Below, in pieces: positions 1 through 6,385 of a stretch of 7,918 bases of DNA. Location of the stretch: the NCBI GenBank assembly GCA_964428185.1, contig CAYRXH010000104.1:1-7918 (forward strand), read 5' to 3'. The first letter of the stretch is position 1; every line of letters begins with the position of its first letter. A program made the position numbers and the translations under genes. The notes under the pieces were generated by a model. That model saw only the letters and a program-made list of their open reading frames with translations. It did no database searches and was not told the origin of the DNA. This DNA is from CAYMAZ01 sp964428185 (GTDB lineage Bacteria; Bacteroidota; Bacteroidia; Bacteroidales; DTU049).

Positions 1-21
1 TTTGCAAAAAATTTTTTTATA

Positions 22-1053
22 TTGGAACAATCAGCAATTGTCAATTCTTTTCTGAATCTCAGAAACACACTTATTCGGGCCATTGAGGAGCCACACAGTG
101 ATGATGCCGGGCGTCTGAATGATGTCATCACAAGGGTACATGCTGCCAATCCATGGTTTACCTCACAACACATTATTCATGCTCTCGAATCACTGATAGT
201 GATGCTTTCGGAACTTGAGAGGCCATATTGGAAGACTGCAATCCCCTTCTCAGAAAATCCAAAAACAGTGGCGCTGATAATGGCAGGAAACATCCCTATG
301 GTGGGTTTTCAGGATTTGCTGCATGTACTCCTCAGTGGTCACAGGGCATTGTGCAAACTCTCAGACGATGACAAGGTGCTGTTGCCATATATTGCTGATA
401 TACTCACCTCCCACACACCTGAACTGAAAGAGTTCATCAGATTTTCAGAATCAACTATTAAAGATTTTGATGCAGTGATTGCAAGCGGCAGTAACAACAC
501 CGCCCGTTATTTTGAATACTATTTTGAGAAATACCCGCATATAATACGAAAAAACAGGAACAGTGTGGCAGTGCTCACAGGCAATGAAAGTGCCGAAGAA
601 CTGGCACTACTTGCCGATGACATCTTTCTTTATTTCGGGCTGGGATGCAGAAATGTTTCAGCACTGCTGCTGCCTGAGGGCTACCAGATGGGATCTCTGA
701 TCAGTGCATGCCAAAAGTACTCCGCATTCAGCAATCACACAAAGTACATGAATAATTATGAATACTACCGGGCTATCAATATGGTGAACAATACACCATT
801 CATTGACGGAGGTTTTTTTATCCTGCTTGAATCTGATATTGTCAGTTCCCCGCCGGGCATTATACATTATCAGAAATACGGCAGTATGGAACAGGCAACA
901 CAGATTATCAGTGCCATGAATGAACAATTGCAATGCATCATTTCGGCAGAAAGGACAATCAAAGGAGCACTTCCTCCGGGCAGCAGTCAGCAACCGAGCC
1001 TGTTTGATTTTGCCGACGGTGTGAACACTTTTGAATTTCTGGGTGCGCTTTGA
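22..1053 (+). CDS. Acyl-CoA reductase, LuxC family
   Basis: A 343-residue protein that I recognise as the Bacteroidota branch of the LuxC-type acyl-CoA reductases, which reduce an activated fatty acyl group to the aldehyde with NADPH. Visible family signatures are the MAGNIP(M)VGFQD segment near residue 88, LSGHRALCKLS near 104, the GSNNTARYFEYYF stretch from residue 156, IIRKNRNSVAVLTG near 174, and FGLGCRNVS with Cys209, the likely acyl-accepting cysteine. The C-terminal FADGVNTFEFL is also typical. The length matches full-length relatives, so little or nothing is missing. The start is uncertain: the only candidate inside the window is TTG at 22, with no Shine-Dalgarno sequence, and the frame is open to the left edge, so an ATG just outside is possible. 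Relatives often sit beside a ferredoxin gene, which is not visible here. It converges on the next gene with only 9 nt between the stops. The substrate is unknown. Confidence 0.88.
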   Translation: MEQSAIVNSFLNLRNTLIRAIEEPHSDDAGRLNDVITRVHAANPWFTSQHIIHALESLIVMLSELERPYWKTAIPFSENPKTVALIMAGNIPMVGFQDLLHVLLSGHRALCKLSDDDKVLLPYIADILTSHTPELKEFIRFSESTIKDFDAVIASGSNNTARYFEYYFEKYPHIIRKNRNSVAVLTGNESAEELALLADDIFLYFGLGCRNVSALLLPEGYQMGSLISACQKYSAFSNHTKYMNNYEYYRAINMVNNTPFIDGGFFILLESDIVSSPPGIIHYQKYGSMEQATQIISAMNEQLQCIISAERTIKGALPPGSSQQPSLFDFADGVNTFEFLGAL

Positions 1054-1062
1054 AAAAAAGGA

Positions 1063-2244
1063 TTATCTGATCCGGGTTCCCTTGACGTCATATTTTAAGT
1101 GATTTGACTTTCCGCCGATATTTCCGGTAGCCTCCATGACACCCTCAAAAGAATCCTTTCCGGTGAATTTAATTTTATATTTACTGCCACCAAGAGATTC
1201 TTTGTCAGCAAATGTTGGACTTTCAATAATGTAATACTCACCTTCCTTTTTCACCATCCAAATGAGTTCTATTCCGTTCATATCAAAATCGGCAAGAGGC
1301 GTGGTGGTTCCAATCATGGCTTTTTCTGCTTCCTTCTTAGCATCGTTATAGTTGCCCTCAGATCCATACATCACATAGTCGTAAGAAGATGCAAATTCAT
1401 CAATGGCACTAAAACTGGCATCCAGTTTAGCCGCAGTGCAGGTTCCTTCCACCTTCCATACACCTTCGAGTTTGGGAGCACCGATGATAATTTCAACAAC
1501 AGTCAGTTTTTCTGAACTACCAAGCTTCATTTCGCCGCTAAACACTTCCACCTTATCTTTATCGGCAGCTGATGGCACTTCAACTTCAATGATGTTAGGA
1601 GCCCCTGCATCCACATACCCGAGGGCAGTATAGCGAAATTCCATCTCTCCGTTTCTGTCGGTGGTTCCCGTCCACAGGTCTTTGTGATACGGATTTGAAG
1701 TTACAAATCTCACATTCAAACCTCCAATAGAAACGTCTTCATATTCTTCACATTCAGGATCCAGTTTGACAACAATTTTTATGGGGTATTCCAGATTCAG
1801 TTTGTTTTTCATAAGCACCAGCTGATCGTATAATTTGCCCTGTGCTTCAAGTCTCAGTTCCTTGATGATTCTTTCAAAAATTCCGGTTTCATTGAGCACA
1901 TGAACAATTTCTGCCAGATGATTATTGGAAATATCTTCTTTTAGTTTTTCATTCAGCCCGCCGCCACCGCTGAAACCAACTTTCTCCATGTATGTGGCAA
2001 CTGTTGTCTCATCCTGCCAGAATTCCCAAACATAATCATGTAAGAATTTCTGAATGACTTCTCCTGTTTCTCCGGGATTTTTGGTTTTCCGAGCCAGCGA
2101 TTTGAGTTTTTTATACCACCAGACTGAATTGATTTTCTCCTTTTTTCTTTTCTCCTTGTAATACAGATTGTATCCGTCAATGTATATCTGATTTCTTCCT
2201 GAAATGGCGGTTGTTGCAAATTTATTCAGTGAATAATCAATTGC
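1063..2244 (-). CDS. C-terminal part of frameshifted zinc-ribbon membrane protein
   Basis: This frame is open from 2280 down to the TAA at 1063-1065. Its first ATG is at 1989 (308 residues if translated alone). Upstream of that ATG the frame reads as good protein, including AIDYSLNKF, GYNLYYKEKRKK, VWWYKKLKSL and YVWEFWQDE, and it joins the end of the neighbouring zinc-ribbon frame at a homopolymer. I therefore read it as residues 441-833 of one protein. Visible parts are a charged helical stretch (about 441-590), a beta-rich Ig- or transthyretin-like segment (about 593-695, with a TDRNG turn at 635-639 as in carboxypeptidase-regulatory-like domains), and a C-terminal GVWKVEGT...YKIKFTGKDSFEG...KYDVKG domain (about 699-833) that looks like a small lipocalin-like or avidin-like barrel. 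The domain names are guesses from pattern. A downstream gene using the 1989 ATG is the alternative, but it would discard about 85 well-formed codons. Confidence 0.72.
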   Translation of the reverse strand, partial: AIDYSLNKFATTAISGRNQIYIDGYNLYYKEKRKKEKINSVWWYKKLKSLARKTKNPGETGEVIQKFLHDYVWEFWQDETTVATYMEKVGFSGGGGLNEKLKEDISNNHLAEIVHVLNETGIFERIIKELRLEAQGKLYDQLVLMKNKLNLEYPIKIVVKLDPECEEYEDVSIGGLNVRFVTSNPYHKDLWTGTTDRNGEMEFRYTALGYVDAGAPNIIEVEVPSAADKDKVEVFSGEMKLGSSEKLTVVEIIIGAPKLEGVWKVEGTCTAAKLDASFSAIDEFASSYDYVMYGSEGNYNDAKKEAEKAMIGTTTPLADFDMNGIELIWMVKKEGEYYIIESPTFADKESLGGSKYKIKFTGKDSFEGVMEATGNIGGKSNHLKYDVKGTRIR

Positions 2245-3563
2245 AAAAACACCCCAAATGCAACATTCAAGGCAGCTGTATTAAAAATCTTCAGTACAGT
2301 ATAATTTCCCAGATTTTTGGTCAGTTCAAGCACAGCTTTATCTTTCTTGCCGCTGCTGAAATCAATGGCTGCCTGTATCAGAGCGAACCCCAAGCCAATT
2401 TCAGTGGCTATCTGATTGCAACCCTGCAAAGCGCCAACCTCAAGTGCATTTTCAGCAAATGTGGAAACCTGTGCTGTGATTCCAAACCACTCATTCACAA
2501 ACGCCCATCCTTCGAGCATCCCCTGCCCTGTCGCCGATACTTCACTCCCTCCGCCATACATCTGGAGCATTTTAATGACCTTTCCCTCCTCAAGCATATC
2601 TCCTGCAGGAAACGGAACTGTAGCCACCTTCATCATAGGGGCGGGCTTCACCTTTTCCTTTGCTGCTCCATAAGCAAAAATACTCAGATGAGGAGTGTAA
2701 ACAGTCATCTGCTGTGATGCTTCATCAATCATAAAGGGAACAGCTTCCCATTCTGAGGTGCTTTCATTATAATACATGCATGTTAAAGCCCTCGATGCTG
2801 ACATACCTGATGGTATTTTCGAAGCGTCATACTTAATGGTAATCTCAATAAATCCGTCAATTTCGGTGACATTTGTGATTTTCACTTCATAGGCATCCAG
2901 CATGCTCAGTCCCTCTGTATCAGGCAATCCTTTCACCGAACTGATTGACAGTGTTTCTTCTGTATCAATTAGCCCAAAAGGGACTGTGACTGAAATATCA
3001 TTCTCATATTTTACAGTCTGATCTTCCTCGCTAGGAACAATTTTCTGTTCAATCAGCAGCTTCTTCCTGATACCACCAAAAAACATATCGTATGCAAAAT
3101 AACCACCCGTAAGGATCACGCAAATGACTATAAACACAGCTGCATACTTCAGGAATTTTTTTCCTGATTTCTTTTTTTCTGGGTTTAATTTCACCTGCTG
3201 AACTTCCTGTTCAGATTTTACAACAGGTGGTATTGCAACAGTCTGAGGGGTAGCTACGACAGAGAGTGGTTTTCCGCATTTCACACAAAATTTTCCAGTA
3301 GCAGGATATTCTGCACCACAATCACAATGAGTTGATGACACAGAAGGGATGACAGGCTTCGGTTTTGTTTTCACTTCAGGCTTGGCAGTAAACAATGGAT
3401 TTGGCAATCCGCATGACGTGCAGAATTTCTTCGCAGTATCCAGCTCCTTGCCGCAGGAACATTTCGTTTCTTTTTTATCTGTGTTCATAGGTGTTCCGCA
3501 TGAAGGACAGAATTTTTTCCCTTCAGGAACTTCTTTACTACATTGGGGGCATTGCTGACTCAT
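2226..3563 (-). CDS. Zinc-ribbon, transmembrane, ZU5-like protein (N-terminal part, frameshifted)
   Basis: A 445-residue frame with an ATG start and a -7-like promoter box 22 nt upstream. The N-terminus carries three zinc ribbons: Cys5/8 with 19/22, Cys35/37 with 48/51, and Cys80/82 with 93/96. A lysine-rich linker (about 125-139) leads to one transmembrane helix (about 138-158), so the ribbons should be cytoplasmic and the rest outside the membrane. Residues 188-299 look like a ZU5-type beta domain: it begins with a VTVPFG segment, has a SEWEAV tryptophan strand, and ends with TPHLSIFAYG. A helical, partly hydrophobic region follows (about 340-439) with IQAAIDF near 400. The last six residues (LQLIIH) before the TGA at 2226-2228 look out of frame; the biologically sensible continuation lies in the -1 frame (AIDYSLNKF...). 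I do not know the function. No neighbouring gene points to a pathway. Confidence 0.8.
   Translation of the reverse strand: MSQQCPQCSKEVPEGKKFCPSCGTPMNTDKKETKCSCGKELDTAKKFCTSCGLPNPLFTAKPEVKTKPKPVIPSVSSTHCDCGAEYPATGKFCVKCGKPLSVVATPQTVAIPPVVKSEQEVQQVKLNPEKKKSGKKFLKYAAVFIVICVILTGGYFAYDMFFGGIRKKLLIEQKIVPSEEDQTVKYENDISVTVPFGLIDTEETLSISSVKGLPDTEGLSMLDAYEVKITNVTEIDGFIEITIKYDASKIPSGMSASRALTCMYYNESTSEWEAVPFMIDEASQQMTVYTPHLSIFAYGAAKEKVKPAPMMKVATVPFPAGDMLEEGKVIKMLQMYGGGSEVSATGQGMLEGWAFVNEWFGITAQVSTFAENALEVGALQGCNQIATEIGLGFALIQAAIDFSSGKKDKAVLELTKNLGNYTVLKIFNTAALNVAFGVFLQLIIH
2245..2249 (-). other. Probable frameshift site (five-T homopolymer)
   Basis: On the minus strand the sequence reads GTG TTT TTG CAA in the upstream frame and reaches TGA seven codons after the GTG. 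One additional T in this run gives GTG TTT TTT GCA ATT GAT, joining VAFGVF to AIDYSLNKF without a stop through to 1063. The span 1063-3563 is 2501 nt, one short of a multiple of three. The two frames overlap only between 2229 and 2280, so any shift must lie there. A homopolymer indel, as sequencing error or real mutation, is the simplest reading. Programmed -1 slippage is possible but G TTT TTG is not a canonical slippery heptamer. Confidence 0.7.
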
Positions 3564-3585
3564 ACTGCATTTGATTTATCTGAAG

Positions 3586-3593
3586 CAAAAATA
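3586..3593 (-). promoter_or_regulatory. -7 promoter element of the zinc-ribbon gene
   Basis: The minus-strand octamer TATTTTTG matches the Bacteroidota -7 consensus TAnnTTTG exactly and ends 22 nt before the ATG at 3563. A well-spaced -33 TTG is lacking: the nearest TTTG (3605-3608) is only 11 nt away. A symmetric A/T run (3597-3612) lies immediately upstream and may bend the DNA. Confidence 0.45.
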
Positions 3594-3770
3594 GTGTTTT
3601 TTTCCAAAAAAAGCGAATCTACTAGTGTCATTTATAGCCGATAATATTTAATTAAAAATGACTGTCAATTTTCATTATGCATTCAACCATTAGTAATTAG
3701 TCACCAGTCTGTTGTGTTTTTAAGATACTCACGGCTTTTGTAATTACATCAAGAAAAATACTTCGTTATA

Positions 3771-3827
3771 CTTTGTGACTTAACTTTGAGAACTTTGTGA
3801 CATTTCTCTGAGAACATTGTCTCAAAG
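3771..3827. repeat. Imperfect 11/22-bp repeat with inverted arms
   Basis: CTTTGTGAC occurs at 3771-3779 and again exactly 22 nt later at 3793-3801, with a diverged third register at 3815 (CATTGTCTC). TGAGAAC occurs at 3787 and 3809, also 22 nt apart. The block can be cut into 11-nt units at 3771, 3782, 3793, 3804 and 3815. CTTTGAGA (3784-3791) is perfectly complementary to TCTCAAAG (3820-3827), and TTCTCTGAGAA (3804-3814) is a near-perfect palindrome. The block ends 7 nt before the -33 element of the TonB-CTD promoter. This placement would suit an operator, but it could also be a scattered intergenic repeat of the CTTTG-rich kind that I recall from Bacteroidota genomes. Confidence 0.5.
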
Positions 3828-3834
3828 GGATACA

Positions 3835-3862
3835 TTGGTTTCAAAAAAACACAGTATCTTTA
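3835..3862 (+). promoter_or_regulatory. Bacteroidota-type promoter of the TonB-CTD operon
   Basis: A -33 TTG at 3835-3837 is followed after 17 nt by TATCTTTA at 3855-3862, which matches TAnnTTTG at all but the last position. The ATG follows 19 nt later, giving a very short leader without a Shine-Dalgarno sequence, as is usual in this phylum. The repeat block lies directly upstream. Confidence 0.55.
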
Positions 3863-3881
3863 CACTTCAATTCAGATAATC

Positions 3882-4274
3882 ATGAAATACATAGCAGCAT
3901 GTGTCGTATTCTTTTGTTTTGCAATGATTGTGAAGCCTGTCAGTGCTCAGGATACGGGCGAAGAAATATTCACAGTAGTTGAAGACCCACCTGTTTTTCC
4001 GGGAGGCAATCAGGCAATTTCTGCCTACTTTGGTCAGAATATTGTGTATCCTCAGTCAGCGATGAAAGATAAGGTTGAAGGGACAGTGTTTGTTACTTTC
4101 GTTGTTGAAAAAGACGGTTCTGTTTCAAACGTAAAAATTCTCAAGGGTATTCATCCCGATTGTGATGCCGAAGTAATCAGGGTTGTCAGTGCCATGCCTG
4201 CATGGACTCCAGGCAAACAACGAGGAAAACCTGTCAGGGTTCAGTTCTACCTTCCTGTGGCCTTCAGAATTTGA
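3882..4274 (+). CDS. Secreted TonB C-terminal-domain protein
   Basis: A 130-residue protein. Residues 1-22 form a clear signal peptide (hydrophobic core about 4-17, then PVSA before Gln23). The mature part is almost only a TonB C-terminal domain: VVEDPPVFPGG (32-42), NIVYPQSAMKD (53-63), VEGTVFVTFVVEKDGSV, then MPAWTPGKQRGKPVRVQFYLPVAF at the end. In classical TonB this domain contacts the TonB box of outer-membrane receptors. Here there is no retained membrane anchor, no proline-rich spacer, and no ExbB/ExbD gene nearby, so energy transduction is doubtful. Such free-standing periplasmic TonB-CTD proteins are common in Bacteroidota and mostly uncharacterised. It has its own promoter, with the repeat block upstream, and its stop lies 8 nt before the next start, so the two genes should be one operon. 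An interaction or envelope-assembly role is my inference. Confidence 0.88.
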   Translation: MKYIAACVVFFCFAMIVKPVSAQDTGEEIFTVVEDPPVFPGGNQAISAYFGQNIVYPQSAMKDKVEGTVFVTFVVEKDGSVSNVKILKGIHPDCDAEVIRVVSAMPAWTPGKQRGKPVRVQFYLPVAFRI

Positions 4275-4282
4275 TTTCTTCC

Positions 4283-6385
4283 ATGAAATTCAAAGAAATA
4301 TCCCGCAAAAAGTTAATTATAGTGGCGTCAATAGTTCTTTCAGGACTTTTGATACTTTTCATTCTGCATTTTATCAGTGATATACCGGGCAAAGAGTATT
4401 CCATCTTCCGTGCAATTCCGCAGGATGCTTCATTTGTTCTGATTGCTGAAAATTGCGATGCTCTTTCCGAAGCAACAGCCATGTTTGAACCTGTTGCAAT
4501 GTGGAATGATATCCCTATCGTCAAAGATGTCTTTGACGAGTTCAGAACAATACTCCAGACAATCGCTTCAGATAAAAATGCAGCAAGCCTTGCAAAAGAT
4601 GCCAGACTGGCAACGGCAGTCATCAATCATGAGGGTGAGCATCAATTTCTTTTTGCTGTTGAAATGAATCTAATTCCTTCTTTCAGTGATATTTCCGCTG
4701 CCCTTGATCCTGTTGTGAAACCTCTCGGATTTATTGAAAAAAAAGAAAGAAAGGGAGATCACAGGTTTGAACTGATCAATGAAAAAGACAGCATTTTCAT
4801 CGGTCATCTGGGAAATATTCTGATCTTATCAGCACATACGCATCTTGTTCAGGCTTCACTCCGACAGTTGCAAGCAGAACAAGCTGTTTCATGGGAATCA
4901 TTTAAAGATGAACTGTCCGTAGAGAATACGCTCTTTACAGTGTATTCACTTGATGGTTCTCTTCATGCATATCTGGAACAGTATTTTCAAAGAAACAGTT
5001 ATTTTCCATTCTTCATTTTCCCTGACTCAGGAAGCATTGCATTCATCAGAAACAACGAACATTTGAACCTTCAATTGAAAGGACGTTTTCAAAATGAAAT
5101 TCCTGATTTTCCGGTTGACTTTCCTGATTTGTATCAGTGGCGCAATGCCATCGCTGATGTTGCGGGAGCAGGTGTTGTAACACTGACAAACTCTCCCCTT
5201 CCCGAGCAGATTCTTTCCTATCTCAATCCAATTGCTTATGAATTTCTCATTCAGCCACAGCCAGGCGAAAAAAATCCGCATTCTCTCCTGCTTGTCAGTG
5301 TGAGAGACACCACTACACTCTTCAGGAAAATGGGTTCAATAATTGCTCCCCTTCCTGATGAAACTGCTAAAGAATTTGATTTTCAGAATTACAAAGCCGC
5401 CATGCTGAAAAATGATTCTATTTTCCAACATATACCTGCATTCCACAATCTTCTTCCGCCAAACAGACTGATTGTGCTTTGTGAAAATACTCTGCTGATT
5501 TCACCCTATGCCGGGTCAATTGAAAAAGCACTTGCTGAATATGAATTCAGCCGGCTTGATACCCTGAATGAATACCAGAACCTCAATGAATTTAATTTTT
5601 TCATTCATCTGCCCCGTTTTTACCCGTATCTTTTGGTGTCTGCACAGGAAGAAAAACGAGCAGATATTGAGAATATCTATGCTGTTCTGGCAAGATATAC
5701 CCGTATTGAATTTTTTTCAGACAATAATACTCATAATAGACGACAAGCAGATGTGATTTACGACAGATGGGGACCACACAGCCCCCTTTCAGAAACAGCT
5801 GAACAGATGCTTTCTTTGTTTGATCTGAGAAATAACGAGGTTTTCAGCAAGTTTCTCACTTTTCCTGCTGAAATGTATGATGATTTCGAGGATGGTAATA
5901 AGAACTTCTTCTATCCCGACAGTATCATCATGGCACAAGGTATCTATGAGGCCGGAAAAGCAACCGGCACATGGAGGTTTTACAATCCTGACAGTTCCTA
6001 TGCCGCAACCGTTGAATTTGACAACAATCTTCCACATGGCCGTGCTGTGTTTTACAGACCAAAGCCTGAAGGAAAAATGCTGGTTTCCTGCGCCTATGAA
6101 AAAGGGAAACTCGAGGGTCAGTATATTGTTTTCCACAAAAACGGCAAACCTGCACTTTCACTCATCATCAAACAAGGTAAAATCAGCGGCAAAGTAAGAT
6201 GTTATTATCCCTCAGGAACAATCATGGCTGAGCTGGATATCAATGAACCAATCGCTGGGAAAAGGTATTTATTTTATACTCTGACGGGGGATTTCATTGA
6301 TCCCGAAATTCTCAACGCATCCGCTCTTATTCTCAGCAATTACAAAAGTTTTATCAACACAAACAGGATATCTGGAAGTAAATAA
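4283..6385 (+). CDS. Membrane-anchored protein with C-terminal MORN-type repeats
   Basis: A 700-residue protein. I place the start at ATG 4283, 8 nt after the previous stop. A longer frame from ATG 4202 would overlap the TonB-CTD gene by 73 nt and put a non-protein-like stretch before the membrane anchor. Residues 11-31 are one transmembrane helix preceded by lysines and arginine, so most of the protein should be periplasmic. Residues of about 40-540 resemble the large uncharacterised DUF3352-type envelope proteins of Bacteroidota (the opening AIPQDASFVLIAEN is typical), but this is a weak family call. From about residue 553 there are four to five MORN_2/YwqK-like repeats of about 24 residues, for example GIYEAGKATGTWRFY, NLPHGRAVFY, KGKLEGQYIVFHKNGKP and QGKISGKVRCYYPSG. 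These repeats usually serve as binding surfaces. No catalytic motif was seen. The stop lies inside a hairpin loop, and the 3' end overlaps a convergent gene by 117 nt. Confidence 0.8.
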   Translation: MKFKEISRKKLIIVASIVLSGLLILFILHFISDIPGKEYSIFRAIPQDASFVLIAENCDALSEATAMFEPVAMWNDIPIVKDVFDEFRTILQTIASDKNAASLAKDARLATAVINHEGEHQFLFAVEMNLIPSFSDISAALDPVVKPLGFIEKKERKGDHRFELINEKDSIFIGHLGNILILSAHTHLVQASLRQLQAEQAVSWESFKDELSVENTLFTVYSLDGSLHAYLEQYFQRNSYFPFFIFPDSGSIAFIRNNEHLNLQLKGRFQNEIPDFPVDFPDLYQWRNAIADVAGAGVVTLTNSPLPEQILSYLNPIAYEFLIQPQPGEKNPHSLLLVSVRDTTTLFRKMGSIIAPLPDETAKEFDFQNYKAAMLKNDSIFQHIPAFHNLLPPNRLIVLCENTLLISPYAGSIEKALAEYEFSRLDTLNEYQNLNEFNFFIHLPRFYPYLLVSAQEEKRADIENIYAVLARYTRIEFFSDNNTHNRRQADVIYDRWGPHSPLSETAEQMLSLFDLRNNEVFSKFLTFPAEMYDDFEDGNKNFFYPDSIIMAQGIYEAGKATGTWRFYNPDSSYAATVEFDNNLPHGRAVFYRPKPEGKMLVSCAYEKGKLEGQYIVFHKNGKPALSLIIKQGKISGKVRCYYPSGTIMAELDINEPIAGKRYLFYTLTGDFIDPEILNASALILSNYKSFINTNRISGSK

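Larger units (their letters stand above)
3564..3881. other. Divergent intergenic region
   Basis: This 318-nt region separates the leftward zinc-ribbon gene from the rightward TonB-CTD operon. I see no credible coding frame or RNA gene. It holds a promoter for each direction, an A/T symmetric run (seven T, CC, seven A at 3597-3612) just upstream of the leftward -7 box, and a repeat block at 3771-3827. The stretch 3613-3770 is AT-rich with no structure I can name. Confidence 0.7.

Noticed and set aside
658..993. Antisense 111-residue frame inside the acyl-CoA reductase gene
   Set aside because: A shadow frame, rich in Cys and His without family resemblance, opposite a strongly conserved coding region.
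1053..1073. Possible leftward terminator: GGAT/ATCC stem followed by seven T on the minus strand
   Set aside because: The stem is only 4 bp with a 6-nt loop; too weak to call, although the T-run position after the 1063 stop is suggestive.
1953..2219. Leftward 88-residue open frame between the two halves of the zinc-ribbon gene
   Set aside because: It is the third frame of the 441-525 region of the reconstructed protein; its composition is not protein-like, whereas the overlapping frame continues both neighbours.
3766..3776. A second rightward -7 box candidate (TATACTTTG)
   Set aside because: The spacing between TA and TTTG does not fit TAnnTTTG, and it lies about 100 nt upstream of the start while a better box exists at 3855-3862.
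3771..3827. CRISPR array
   Set aside because: The repeats are 11/22-nt units directly abutting, imperfect, and without unique spacers; no cas gene is nearby.
4202..4282. Upstream ATG extension of the MORN-repeat protein by 27 residues
   Set aside because: It overlaps the conserved end of the TonB-CTD gene and adds a stretch without sense before a normal membrane-anchor start at 4283.
5789..6197. Several overlapping frames on both strands inside the MORN-repeat region
   Set aside because: They lie opposite or out of frame with a clear repeat-containing coding sequence and have no recognisable motifs or start signals.
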